From positions 34,564,672 to 34,628,671 of the forward strand of contig JAFMSR010000001.1 of the NCBI GenBank assembly GCA_022818135.1: a DNA stretch of 64,000 bases. Direction: 5' to 3'. A model generated the notes under the pieces. The model made no database searches. It was not told the DNA's origin and worked only from the letters and a program-made list of their open reading frames with translations. Source of the DNA: Saxidomus purpurata. Its lineage: Eukaryota > Mollusca > Bivalvia > Venerida > Veneridae. Positions 10,802 to 30,803 of this stretch are shown piece by piece. Within the stretch, counting starts at the first letter, position 1. Every line of letters begins with the position of its first letter. The translations under genes were made by a program, and so were the position numbers.

Positions 10802-13741
10802 ATGATAAAGGAAAGCATAATGAGCAAGAAAATTGTTCACTGCACGTTAATTGGCGATGGAATGGTTGGAAAGACATCACTGTCTTTGGCATTTGTCAAC
10901 AAACAGCCGCCTGAAGATGCTTATGTGGCGACAGTGTTTGATAACTATTCAGGTAAGCTGGCATTTATTTACTTTGCGCTCTTTTCATATGTACATGCTC
11001 AGTAGTTAAGAAAATTCTTACGTTTATGATAAAACACAAAAGCTATATATTGAATTATAGCAATGTGTCCGTAAGACTTGAACACGCGCCAACATGTATG
11101 GTGACATTGTCTTAAGGTGTTTATAACGTCTGGGCTCGTATTCCAGTAGCATCTTAAGTGATTTCTTAAGTATTTTAACTTGAGTCCAACATTTTTAATC
11201 TTTATAATTCGCTTAAAAGTTAATGATTGTGTGTAATTTCATCATCAGTATAGAAAATGTTTATGGAAGATTTAATAAATTTTCAACATACTGCAATGAA
11301 CATTCTCCTTTTTAAATTATCTTCTTAAGGAAATTGTTCAGTTTAAGGAAAATCGTTATATTTGACTTAAGATACTACTGGAATATGACCACTGGTTCGA
11401 ACAACAGAACGTATATTACATAAATAAATGGCGTTTGTGGTTTATTGCAGGTACAGTGTCGGTTCACGGGGAGCAGTACACGATCAGCATCTTTGACTCG
11501 CCTGGTCAGGTAAGATTATAAACTTTTTTATGAAGTTATTATGCTACACAATATTTAGGAGCGGATCTGTGGTCTAGCGGAAAGCGCTGAATAAGTAATC
11601 CAGGGATGGCAAGTTCGACCCCCAGTCTTCGATTAACATAACATATTCGAACGAAACCATAAACCGTGGTCCCCTGGTACTACATTTGCATACACAAAGC
11701 ATGTAAAAGAAACAGGGTGTGTCTCCTGAACTGGGACACGTTCTGTACCTTTCATTGTCCCTTGAAACCTAAAATAACTAACCTCGTCATAATGGAGTGT
11801 CCAGTTTATGCAATAAAACTCTAAAGACATATTAAAGTATTTAATGGTACAACTCATTGTTGCTGTTATTTTAAAGAATAACTAATACCTCGAGAATAGA
11901 CTTGGGCAATGTGATCATCTCCGCATAGTTTACCATTTATGCTTATGAAACGTAAAAATTGTGTGATGTAGTAAAAATTGTATACCATGAATTTAAATTT
12001 CAGTCACACCCATTACGTAGGGCGAATCAGTCAGCTGTGGGAATATAATGGTAGTTAAAAATATCGTAGTTACCTACATTGCAGAATGTTCTCAATGCTT
12101 TACTTTCGGTCTTTGGCAACGTAATAAGGAATATGTCATTATTTAGATCCCAGTCAAATACACAAGAGGAGAAACGTGCTTATTGGATTAGTCTTAGGCT
12201 TTTGGTCAACATTCATGCTATTCACATTCACCTTCTCTGTTTATATTTCACTGCCCAAATGTTCGTTCAACTTCTGGTCCTTTCAAATTAGCTCGGAAAG
12301 AAAGATTTGTGCACTTGGTTTGCCTTGAGCATTTCTTCTCTGTAAACAATCTGTTTACAATGTCTACCATCTAGTATAGGTGTTGCGTATATTGCACCCT
12401 GCTTATATTTCACTGTTAATGGACCGTTGTAAATTTGATAATACCTGTTCCCATGATTGTCAATGTGTTCACTGTCGTTAATAGCATTTAATATAAAATT
12501 GCTAAATAAACCTTGAAAATCAGTAAACAAGATCGTTATAGACATAAATCTGTTATGTTATTGAGTCATTTTATTATTTAATATTCAAACACATTAGGAA
12601 TATCAGCCTACCACGTACATTAAAAAGCATTGTTTATTCATTTTGTGATTTAAAAAAGTGGCACACATTGGTTGGTTATTATCTTTTTTTTATAGTTTCG
12701 ACCGACCCTACGATAACCTTCCAAGACCCTTGGTTCATAATCTTTCTACATCCGGGAAGACTAGATTAATTGGAAAGCATTCCTTATTAGCATATCTTCC
12801 TAAAAATTTAGGAGATAAAGAGTTATCTAAACATGGGTTAAATATTTCAGTCTGAATCGATGCAGAGATACCAGTACTTTGTAAACGATCATCCTCAATA
12901 TAAATACCTAGAAGGTTGATAAAGTAATCATGTGTATTGATAACGGCATACTTGGACAAGCGCATGACTATATGACAATACTTTAATTGATGATGTCCTT
13001 GTATCTATTATCATGTTTTGTCATATCTATAATAACTTTCTGCAGTTTTATAACAATTTATGGTTGATTAGTCCGTATCTAAATAAGTAGACATCTTCGT
13101 TAAGCATTACCCAGCAGATATCTATTCGAACAAAGGCAACCCAACATCACTGCTCGGTTCCTATGCGATTTCCACATCGAAGGCAAACCGATTTACAGGT
13201 TGACATTTTACAGTTGTACGTCTTCTAAAGGTGTGACAGTTATAAAATATCAAATCTTTGAAAGGGGTCAAACTTAAACGCCATATTAATTAGGCTGATC
13301 CGATACATGTATCATGCCGTTTTTTTCACCGCACATATTATTGATACGATTTGTATATTTCAGCATGACTATGAAAATGTAAGAGCCTTTAGTTACCGGG
13401 ACAGTGAAGTAATTATAGCATGCTACAGTGTGGCTGACGTCAACTCCTTACAAAACATCAAGGACGTTTGGGTCGACGAAGCAAAATCACATGTTAAAGG
13501 AAAGAAGCCCATATTATTGCTAGGATGTCAGAGTGATACAAGAGACAAACAAGACGGTTCAGAACATGTTACAAAAGCCGAGGGTTTATCCCTCGCTAAA
13601 CAAATCGGAGCTGAAACTTACATAGAGTGTTCGTCACAGACAATGGATGGTATTTCGGAAGTGTTTCAGTGCGTTGTCAACTTGGCATTGAAGAATCGTA
13701 AAAAGAAGAGTAGCATCATAACACGACTGTTCCGAAGATAG
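10802..13741 (+). CDS. Atypical Rho-family small GTPase (three exons)
   Basis: Exons are 10802-10952, 11451-11509 and 13364-13741, with consistent phases and GTAAGC/GTAAGA donors, giving 195 residues. Residues 1-50 carry the G1 loop GDGMVGKTS and the Rho-type switch I YVATVFDNYS. Exon 2 has DSPGQ where Rho proteins have DTAGQ. Exon 3 opens HDYENVRAFSYRDSEV (switch II), then GCQSDTR where NKxD/TKxD is usual, and ECSS for the SAK (G5) loop. The Rho insert helix is short. The C-terminus is basic (NRKKKSS...TRLFRR) and has no CAAX box, so membrane binding would need the basic tail rather than prenylation. A second in-frame ATG at 10820 (MSKKIV) gives a start closer to typical Rho proteins. The changes at the nucleotide-specificity and switch loops suggest an atypical, perhaps constitutively GTP-bound member. 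The subfamily is not assigned. Confidence 0.88.
11560..11790 (+). mobile_element. tRNA-derived SINE in Rho intron 2
   Basis: A box A-like TGTGGTCTAGCGGAAAG (from about 11570) and a box B-like AAGTTCGACCCCC (from about 11611) are spaced as in a tRNA gene, followed by a non-tRNA body. The 3' end is not clear. It is probably a second SINE family, different from the one at 30655. Confidence 0.5.
11800..13363 (+). other. Rest of Rho-like gene intron 2
   Basis: Short open frames (12079-12291 plus; 12288-12545 and 12735-12965 minus) have no recognisable domain, no conserved pattern and no flanking splice or promoter logic. I do not call them genes. Confidence 0.4.
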
Positions 13742-14570
13742 TTTTGATACCGTTCTGGTTGCTCAAATGTATTTATTGATCTCTTATCTCTGATATAAAT
13801 CCGACAATTAGTTGGGCAAATGTGCAATATATGCTCGTGTCATTCAGTTAACTAAAAATGGCAAGAAACCATTCTAAAGAAGAGTGTGTAAACATCTGAA
13901 AGAGTATTGCCGTGATTATCAAGCTTTTTACATGCTCGACCCAGTTTCAGCCGGACCTGCGTTTTTTTCTCGTGAAAAATAGAAAACATGTTAGATATAT
14001 TTTTATGAACAATTCCTTTAAAAATCTAATATTATATTGATTCAATGTCTGAGTACAGCATGGCAAAAAAGTTTAATAATCACGGAGCCTGGTGCTTTAT
14101 TTTATGTTGATGACTTTGTAGTATCACTTTTAGATGAAATATTTAAAGATAATGGTTAACCACTTGTATCTACGGATATGTCAACGATTAGTATAGCCTT
14201 TGGTTTGGGTAGGACACAAATTTCGAAGTGTTACTGCAATACTACCTCGTCTAGGTATATGATGTACTAGCAACATAATTATACCTGTATTTGGTGTTAA
14301 TTCAGCATTTACAAAAGTAAACATTTGTGTTCACTGTTTATTTATTTGTGTTCACAGCTTATTTTTCTTGCATATCTTAAGTATTGAGTACCTAGATAGC
14401 AAGTCCATATAAAATGTAAGCATAATATCTCTTCTGTATACAGTGCTTGTCATGAGCCGCTGGTCGGCTTCCTGTGTTAGTATTCAAAAATAATAAAAGA
14501 TATAATTATCGTGACACTCTTGTTATTCTTGTTGTTGTTGTACACCTTGAGTAAAAAATAAACGAATAAT
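13742..14570 (+). other. Probable 3' UTR and downstream flank of the Rho-like gene
   Basis: No coding signal. The first clear poly(A) signals are AATAAAA near 14490 and AATAAA near 14557, either of which could end the transcript. Confidence 0.4.
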
Positions 14571-15151
14571 ATATGTTTTATATGTAACATCTATGACATA
14601 TGTATCTTGGACCTGAAATGGCTATCTGCTAATACCGTCTTGATAGTACTCGTGTATTACTAAACTTTTGCTACATCTTCAACAGAGTTATTTCGAGGTT
14701 AATGCGCAATTATTATATATAGACATAGGCACACAGGATAATTTGGCGTTTTCCTTCGATTTGTTGTTATTAATCCCTGACGCAAACTGATGGTTACTTG
14801 TATTGATACGTCATGACACCAGGAGGGACCGCTTCACGGAGGCTATTAAGTTTGACACTTGCTGTTTACATCTTCAATCACTAGACATACATGTATGCGA
14901 TAATTTGTTCTTTATTCGCTAGCAAAGATAGGCTTTGTCAAAAAAGGCTTGGTTCTACTTAAATGTTTGGCTGCGAGACATTTTCATTTGGTCCTGTTAC
15001 ATCTTATGTCATGTGTATTAATTATTCATGCATTACAATACTCTCGCCTGTATTTTCATATTTAGTGATCTAATCACCATAACGAGCTGTTTCCAGCAAT
15101 TCGTCCGAATAATCACGTGACTAGAGTTATCTTACAATAAATTATATGTTA

Positions 15152-15334
15152 AGTAAACTCTGTTTATAACGACTCCGGATATAGCGAAATTCAAGATATA
15201 AGAAACAAAATTTCTGGACCCGATGTTTTCTCTTTAATATGAAAAAGCTGTACTCATTACGGATATAACAAACTCCGGAAATAAAGAACATATTTAAACG
15301 GTCCCAAGGGGTTCGTTATATACTGAGTTTACTG
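15152..15334. mobile_element. pogo-like MITE, copy 2
   Basis: Starts AGTAAACTCTGTTTATAACGA and ends in the inverted TTCGTTATATACTGAGTTTACTG. It is orthologous to the copy at 48561-48747, so it was present before the calmodulin duplication. Confidence 0.7.
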
Positions 15335-15751
15335 TGTGTCACTTTTTTACGTTAAGAAGAGTTCGCTATACACTAATCGCTTTTCTTTAAAGATACAAAT
15401 ACACCATTCCAAAAGCGAATTTTCTTTTCCCACGTTTCAAATTAAGATAAGGATAACCTGAAATTTAAGCATTATTTTATCGTTTTCAATTTATTTTTTC
15501 CAATAACAGATATCTTTTAAGATATATTCTAACACGATCCGCAACTTTTCGTATATAGATATAGATGGAAAAGCTAAACATTATTTAACGGTAAGATACA
15601 TCACGTTTTCCACGGGCAAAACGTGGGCTAAATATCGCACGCGTCCAATCCCATTCCGTGCTTGTAAGTTACTATAGAATGTTGCTACGTGTCGAACATA
15701 GTTCGTGGTATTTTTCAAAGACTATTTCGCGTTAGAATCGAACTAATAAAT

Positions 15752-15898
15752 GCATCTCTGTATTTCATCGTTTAATAAAACACAGTCAGTCATTCGGATG
15801 CGAAAAATTAAATCACTCGTGCTACGCACTCGTAATTTAATTACTACGCCTCCGAATTCCTGACTGTATTTTATTAAACGATAAAATACAGAGACACA
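15752..15898. mobile_element. Foldback MITE specific to copy A
   Basis: TCTCTGTATTTCATCGTTTAATAAAA-type sequence and its inverted copy TTTTATTAAACGATAAAATACAGAGA bound a hairpin of about 147 bp. The centre repeats CGTAATTTAATTAC-like words. It lies inside the insertion that duplicate B lacks, which indicates insertion after the duplication. Confidence 0.65.
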
Positions 15899-16266
15899 TT
15901 TATTATTTCTTAAATCATATTAGATGCAACGATCGACTTCTTCAAAAGTGGAGGTAAAATGGTAATTAAATCATGCGTGCACATTTACGGGCACTGTGTA
16001 AACGACATCGAGCTGTTTTTATACCAAGCGTACATACGATATATTATGTATTGACGAAATTCAATCTCTTCAAATTGAAATAAACTCCATTCACTTGCTT
16101 TTCTCGTTAATAAAAGTAAAGATTTAAATACGAAAAGGGGAGTTCCGCAATGCGACATATCTCCATGGTTGTCTGCTGGGTATACTCCTCGCATTATCTA
16201 TAATAGCTGTCAGATCATATCGATTTGTCCTGCTGTTGGGATATATCAGTAGCTAAATCATATAAA

Positions 16267-24167
<7,901 letters not shown>

Positions 24168-24879
24168 ACGGCTCATCGATGCAAAATCAAAACTACAAAA
24201 CCGGTGTGATTCTTATACTTTGTACAGAGTTTATGTTTACATATAAAAACAGCCCGAGCGGAATCTTCTGAGTATTTTATAAAATGTTTGATGTGTTATA
24301 ATAATGCATAATATTTTCTTACTGCTACTTGTACATGTACGTTATGAAACAGAGCGTGGGTCTAACATGTCAATGTGTGACAAATTTATACCATGACGTC
24401 ACAATGCCATACCCGTTATTGGTTTCTACGCAACTAGTGAAACAAAAGGTAGTCTGAAAACAAAGTTGAGCTCGGCTTTAAAGTAATAAAGTTATATTCA
24501 AGAAAAGAAAAACAAAAACGACATGGCAAATATGAGTTTTTAATGTAATTTTATGAAATCAATAAATAGCATAAAACCCCGGGTTAATCGTTGTTTTCTT
24601 ATTATCAGACATTTTGTTTAACGAAGTACAACAAAGTTAACAATAAGGACATGAAACGGCAACTCGGACCAATTACCCATTCAGCATTACCGTATATATA
24701 CATGTCGGCACGCCTTCCATCTCTAGTTATAAAAAAAAGTATTATAAACAAGAAAAATCTTTTTAATACAGATAAACGGCGCTGAGCCAAATAAGACACC
24801 CGAGAGCCGGATATTCCAATCCGCTCCTGCTGTCAATCATGCAAACCGTATAATTATCCTGACAGAACGCAACGAATGG

Positions 24880-24888
24880 CAGTCTATT
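24880..24888. repeat. Left 9-bp target-site duplication (CAGTCTATT)
   Basis: Directly precedes the left terminus of the inverted-array element. The identical word directly follows the right terminus at 47190-47198. Confidence 0.8.
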
Positions 24889-27800
24889 ATCTCCCTGAAG
24901 TTGGCGGCCTAGCGGCCTGGCGGCCTAGCGGCCTGAAGTTGGCGGCCTAGCGGCCTGGCGGCCTAGCGGCCTGAAGTTGGCGGCCTAGCGGCCTGGCGGC
25001 CTGGCGGCCTGAAGTTGGCGGCCTAGCGGCCTGGCGGCCTGGCGGCCTAGCGGCCTGAAGTTGGCGGCCTAGCGGCCTGGCGGCCTGGCGGCCTGAAGTT
25101 GGCGGCCTAGCGGCCTGGCGGCCTAGCGGCCTGAAGTTGGCGGCCTAGCGGCCTGGCGGCCTAGCGGCCTGAAGTTGGCGGCCTAGCGGCCTGAAATTGA
25201 CGGCTTATGTATTTTTTACAAAAATCACTTACAAATTATGCCATAAACCAATATAAAATATGAAAACTCAAATTAAGGCTCAACTGTACACAAAAAATCA
25301 TTCAAAATGTTACGCCTTGAATACACAATCGAAGAAAAAAAGTCACTTAAAGCTCAACAGAATACACACAAAAAGTTAACCAAGTCGGTGGATTGAGAAT
25401 TTTAACAAAAATTAACTTAGAAATATCGCCTTAAAAACAAAAAAACTCACATTTAATTTCAACTAAACACACTGAAAAAAACTGAAGTTGGCGGCCTGGC
25501 GGCCTAGCGGCCTGAAGTTGGCGGCCTGGGCCGGCCTGGCGGCCCTAGCGGCCTGAAGTTGGCGGCCTAGCGGCCTGGCGGCCCTAGCGGCCTGAAATTG
25601 ACGGCTTGTATGTATTTTTAACAAAAATCACTTACAAATTATGCTGTAAACCAATATAAAATATGAAAACTCAAATTAAGGCTCAACTGTACACAAAAAG
25701 TCATTGAAAATGTTACGCCTTGAATAAACAATCGAAGAAAAAAAAGTCACTTAAAGCTCAACAGAATACACACAAAAAATTAACCAAGTCGGTGGATTGG
25801 GAATTTTAACAAAAATTAACTTAGAAATATCGCCTTAAAAACAAAAAAACACATTTAATTTCAACTGAACATACTGAAAAAAACTGAAGTTGGCGGCCTG
25901 GCGGCCTAGCGGCCTGAAGTTGGCGGCCTAGCGGCCTGGCGGCCTAGCGGCCTGAAGTTGGCGGCCTAGCGGCCTGGCGGCCTGAAATTGACGGCTTATG
26001 TATTTTTAACAAAAATCACTTACAAATTATGCCATAAACCAATATAAAATATGAAAACTCAAATTAAAGCTCAACTGTACACAAAAAGTCATTGAAAATA
26101 TTACGCCTTGAATAAACAATCGAAGAAAAAAAGTCACTTAAAGCTCCACAGAATACACACAAAAAGTTAACCAAGTCGGTGGATTGAGAATTTTAACAAA
26201 AATTAACTTAGAATTATCGCCTTAAAAACAAAAAAAACTCACATTTAATTTCAACTGAACACACTGAAAAAAACTGAAGTTGGCGGCCTGGCGGCCTAGC
26301 GGCCTGAAGTTGGCGGCCTAGCGGCCTAGCGGCCTGGCGGCCTAGCGGCCTGAAATTGACGGCTTATGTATTTTTAACAAAAATCACTTACAAATTATGC
26401 CATAAACCAATATAAAATATGAAAACTCAAATTAAAGCTCAACTGTACACAAAAGTCATTGAAAATGTTACGCCTTGAATAAACAATCGAAGAAAAAAGT
26501 CACTTAAAGCTCAACAGAATACACACAAAAAATTAACCAAGTCGGTGGATTGGGAATTTTAACAAAAATTAACTTAGAAATATCGCCTTAAAAACAAAAA
26601 AACACATTTAATTTCAACTGAACATACTGAAAAAAACTGAAGTTGGCGGCCTGGCGGCCTAGCGGCCTGAAGTTGGCGGCCTAGCGGCCTGGCGCCTAAG
26701 TTGGCGGCCTAGCGGCCTGAAGTTGGCCGGCCTGGCGGCCTGGCGGCCTGAAATTGACGGCTTATGTATTTTTAACAAAAATCACTTACAAATTATGCCA
26801 TAAACCAATATAAAATATGAAAACTCAAATTAAAGCTCAACTGTTCACAAAAAGTCATTGAAAATATTACGCCTTGAATAAACAATCGAAGAAAAAAAGT
26901 CACTTAAAGCTCCACAGAATACACACAAAAAGTTAACCAAGTCGGTGGATTGAGAATTTTAACAAAAATTAACTTAGAATTATCGCCTTAAAAACAAAAA
27001 AACTCACATTTAATTTCAACTGAACACACTGAAAAAAACTGAAGTTGGCGGCCTGGCGGCCTAGCGGCCTGAAGTTGGCGGCCTAGCGGCCTGGCGGCCT
27101 AGCGGCCTGAAATTGACGGCTTATGTATTTTTTACAAAAATCACTTACAAATTATGCCATAAACCAATATAAAATATGAAAACTCAAATTAAAGCTCAAC
27201 TGTACACAAAAAGTCATTGAAAATGTTACGCCTTGAATAAACAATCGAAGAAAAAAAGTCACTTAAAGCTCAACAGAATACACACAAAAAATTAACCAAG
27301 TCGGTGGATTGGGAATTTTAACAAAAATTAACTTAGAAATATCGCCTTAAAAACAAAAAAAACTCACATTTAATTTCAACTGAACACACTGAAAAAAACT
27401 GAAGTTGGCGGCCTGGCGGCCTAGCGGCCTGAAGTTGGCGGCCTAGCGGCCTGGCGGCCTAGCGGCCTGAAATTGACGGCTTATGTATTTTTAACAAAAA
27501 TCACTTACAAATTATGCTGTAAACCAATATAAAATACGAAAACTCAAATTAAAGCTCAACTGTACACAAAAGTCATTGAAAATGTTACGCCTTGAATAAA
27601 CAATCGAAGAAAAAAAGTCACTTAAAGCTCAACAGAATACACACAAAAAATTAACCAAGTCGGTGGATTGGGAATTTTAACAGAATTAACTTAGAAATAT
27701 CGCCTTAAAAACAAAAAAACTCACATTTAATTTCAACTGAACACACTGAAAAAAACTGAAGTTGGCGGCCTGGCGGCCTAGCGGCCTGAAGTTGGCGGCC

Positions 27801-28130
27801 TAGCGGCCTGGCGGCCTAGCGGCCTGAAATTGATCGCCTATGTTTTTTTAACAAAAATCACTTACATATTATGCCTTAAACAAATATATAATATAAAAAC
27901 TCAAATTAAAGCTCAACTGTACACAAAAAGTCACTTAAAAGATTACGCCTTGAATAAACAATCGAAACAAAAAATTCACTTCAAGCTCAACAGAACACAC
28001 ACACACACAAACAAAGTCGGTGTACTGCGAATTTTAACAACAATAAACTTAGAAATAACGCTTTTAAACAAAAACACTAGCGGCCTGAAGTTGGCGGCCT
28101 AGCGGCCTGAAATTGACCGCCTATGTATTT
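24889..28130 (+). repeat. Left arm: two-component tandem array
   Basis: GC-rich blocks made of the 8-mer [A/G]GCGGCCT, punctuated by GAAGTTGGCGGCCT, alternate with an AT-rich linker of about 290 bp that starts GAAATTGACGGCTTATGTAT and ends ACACTGAAAAAAACT. About seven well-kept linkers (from about 25190, 25590, 25985, 26352, 26750, 27110 and 27470) are followed inward by one diverged unit (27822) and a stub (28110). The outermost block (24895-25190) is the longest run of 8-mers. The open frame at 27830-28102 lies in linker DNA and is not a gene. Confidence 0.92.
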
Positions 28131-28284
28131 TTAAAAATGACTTAAAAATCACGCTTGTCTCAATAAATAAAATAAAATTAAACTCACAGTCACGCTTAAT
28201 AGCAGACACATGAAATTTTGATAAGCCCGTTGCACAACACTGATTTATACAACACAGACATATCTTTCAGCATTATGATGACGA

Positions 28285-28518
28285 TTAGGCGTAAAAAAAG
28301 AATATGTTTGTTTCAGTTTTCCCGACCTACTTTATATTTTTGCCCCGACCCTAGAATATTTTTTTGCGAGTTATTAGTTTTTAGCATGAATTCATCAAAA
28401 TTTATGTTGATTTTTGTTTTTTTGAGAATAAAAAATATTTAAAAAAAAAACACTGCCTCCCTACCTACCCTATTTTTGGGGCATGATACCTGAAACAAAC
28501 ATATTTCTTTAGGCCTTA
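28285..28518. mobile_element. MITE, about 234 bp
   Basis: TTAGGCGTAAAAAAAGAATA at the left matches the inverse of the right end TAAGGCCTAAAGAAATATG, and both arms continue into GTTTGTTTCAG. There is no coding capacity. Confidence 0.65.
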
Positions 28519-29633
28519 CTATAATCGATATATTTTTCACGGTTATGTTATATCCAAACCTTTTGATATGGTGATTTTTCATTTATGTACCCATACATTC
28601 GTCAGTAATTACTATTAAGAGGGATATAGAAGAGATTTAGTTATATTATATATACTAGCAACCACGTAGATGAATATTTGTAGAATCAGATACAGCTTTT
28701 CCGAATAATGCGTTTTTTTTTAAAATTTTGATATGATTTAACAACACAGGATCGAGCTTAACAGATACTGCCAGTGATACAGCATCCTTATAGCAACAAA
28801 TGGTTATCATTCCTGGATATAAATTTGTCGTTGTATGTCCATCGGTCCGTCCCTCCGTCCATCCTGAGCCATATATGCGACATGGTTTGGGGTAATATAA
28901 TAAAACTTAGATGACATGTTTACTACTGAGGCTATACATTAGGTAGTTAGTAGAATTATTGTCATTAGTACCTTTTATGAGGCTCCCTGATTGGAGCTAT
29001 CCCTTTTATTTGTCCCGTAGTTGACGTGAAAGGGTGACGTGAAAGGGTGCATCCAGTACCAGCCTTTCAAAAATGTTATAAAATGATTGATATGAGAAAA
29101 TTTAGTACTGTGTTACCTTTATATGTTTACAATATACAGAGACTTAAAAAATCAGTATGTCTGAAAGTTGTTGTCTCAATTACATGCTGATGTCGTCACA
29201 AAGTCCTGTTATGAAAATTCGTGAAGCATGATTTGTTTCTCAACTACTTGTAATAAAATAGTCTTTCAAATAGTGACACCGTCGTGATCGTAGCATTTTT
29301 GGTAAAGTATTTCTTCAAAATATTACGATAACATCGGTTTATATAGGCCTAGATCCATCTAACGAGAAAACATTTAATCGGAACATACTTCGGTCGATAA
29401 CTCTCTATTATTGCATAATAAGTTGGTTGTGCAGCTGGCCTGAATCGTAATAAACGATTTGAACTTTTGAACTACTGCTGTCTAACCAAAGAAAAGCAAG
29501 GAATACTTTAAAATGCCACATTGGTCAGTTATTATTTCGCATTATTAAGTAGTTGTTGACCAAGGGCTAATACGCCCATGGTCAAGCGTTGATAACGAGC
29601 GCTTGCGACGCCGCATTTTTGTTTTATTTCAAG

Positions 29634-29705
29634 ACAAAGTGGACTCCGGCACTAGACTGTGTTAAAGAAGAACATTCTTGGTCTGGAAACCTGGATGCTA
29701 AATTG
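29634..29705 (+). other. Candidate upstream exon of the C48 protease gene
   Basis: A 72-base stretch open in one frame (24 codons, beginning TKWTPALDC) lies between a pyrimidine-rich TTTTATTTCAAG acceptor and a GTGAGT donor. Its phase (0) is the one needed to join the exon at 32411. The peptide matches nothing I recognise, so this is only a splice-signal-based guess. Confidence 0.25.
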
Positions 29706-30099
29706 GTGAGTTGACAACTGTTTTTTTTATACCAAACCAATAAGCTAGTGATGCTTTACAGATAATATGCGATATAATTTAATAATAAAATGAAGGTTAC
29801 ATACACCGTCCGTTCAAGTTCATCCGTTCCTGTCTGAGGTGTGTCCGTCTGCAATACTTAATTGTGCAAAACGGAAAAAATAAAAATAAAAATATTGCAT
29901 GGGGAAATGTTGCGTCCGTTGATGCTACAAGTAGTAACGTCGTAACTGTTTCCCCATAACACTTTCGTTGCACTATATTTGAAAATTTTAGTAATATTTT
30001 TCAAAATTATAAATTGTATTGACTAATTGCGCAGGAATCTCTGAGCTTGCATAATTTTTTCAATACCATGGTAAATGTATTGTCATTTTTTTTCTATGT

Positions 30100-30310
30100 T
30101 TCGCAGGTCGCAGGTCGCAGTTCGCAGAATTGAGAATTGTTAACTTCAGCCAAGTTCCCTGTTCTAAGTTAACGATTCCACTTTATCCCAACTTATGGTT
30201 CGAATTGCTGATTGCTAACCATGGTTAATCAGTTCACTTTTAGAATAGCGACATTTCGTGATTCGAATCGCGAACTGCGAACTGCAAACCAAGTTAACCG
30301 ATATGAATTG
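30100..30310. repeat. GTTCGCAG/TTCGAATTG repeat cluster, copy 1
   Basis: Degenerate copies of CGCAGTTCGCAG, GAATTGCTGATTGC and GCGAACTGCGAACTGC. The same family occupies 35460-36020 and 36415-36570 within the protease gene introns. Confidence 0.6.
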
Positions 30311-30654
30311 TATGTTACATCCATATTTTTTTTATATAAGTTGATTTTCTTAGTGTAAGAGCTGTTTCGGCCCACAACACTCTTTCGTTCATTAAGATTG
30401 AATTCAAAACTGTCAAATACAATAGAGCTGTATTTTCAATTTCAGAAGATTTATTGCATGATATTAATATTGCCATATAAGGAGCGACAGTGATACTTCT
30501 TTAAATGTATCACGAAAATTCAAATAGCTCACAGTTATGGTTCGACTTCTGGCAAAAACGTGCTTGCAAATATTGAAAAGCCCACACATTCCTTGATATC
30601 TGTGTTGTAAACGTCATGACAAGGAAATTGATATATATCAGATGTGAAGTGAAA

Positions 30655-30797
30655 AGCTGTGGTGTAGAGGTTAAGGTGTCTGCCGCTCATCCCGGAGGCT
30701 GCAGGTTTGAACCGCACTGGGGTCACGACCGGTCTTCATATGACACCAGTACTGTTCTTTTTCCAGGAAGTGGACTCGAGAGAGACTCGATAAGCTT
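30655..30797 (+). mobile_element. tRNA-derived SINE inside the composite element
   Basis: Box A GTGGTGTAGAGGTTAAGG (30658 onward) and box B GGTTTGAACCG (30704-30714), then GGGGTCACGACC, ATGACACCAGTACTG and CCAGGAAGTGGACTCGAGAG. It is the same family as 19232-19390 and 52930-53070. Confidence 0.75.
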
Positions 30798-30803
30798 AGA
30801 GCT

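Larger units (their letters stand above)
14950..16266 (+). promoter_or_regulatory. 5' flank of calmodulin A, start of the segmental duplication
   Basis: From about 14950 (ACTTAAATGTTTGGCTG) this sequence is closely similar to 48308 onward, with the same gene order, so the duplication includes the promoter. The last 140 bases (about 16128-16266) contain GTTCCGCAATGCGACAT, CCATGGTTGTCT and GGGTATACTCC, which are also kept at 49185-49315 and, more loosely, at 62150-62278 upstream of the third gene. That conserved block is the likely core promoter and 5' UTR. Copy A has an insertion of about 390 bp (about 15527-15917) that copy B lacks. Confidence 0.65.

Noticed and set aside
12288..12965. Minus-strand ORFs of 85 and 76 residues in Rho intron 2
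   Set aside because: No recognisable motif, start context or homology pattern; length is within chance for AT-rich DNA.
24889..28130. Possible CRISPR-like or plain satellite array
   Set aside because: The alternating blocks are not repeat/unique-spacer: the linkers are themselves near-identical, the genome is eukaryotic, and the inverted partner array plus TSD explain it as transposon arms.
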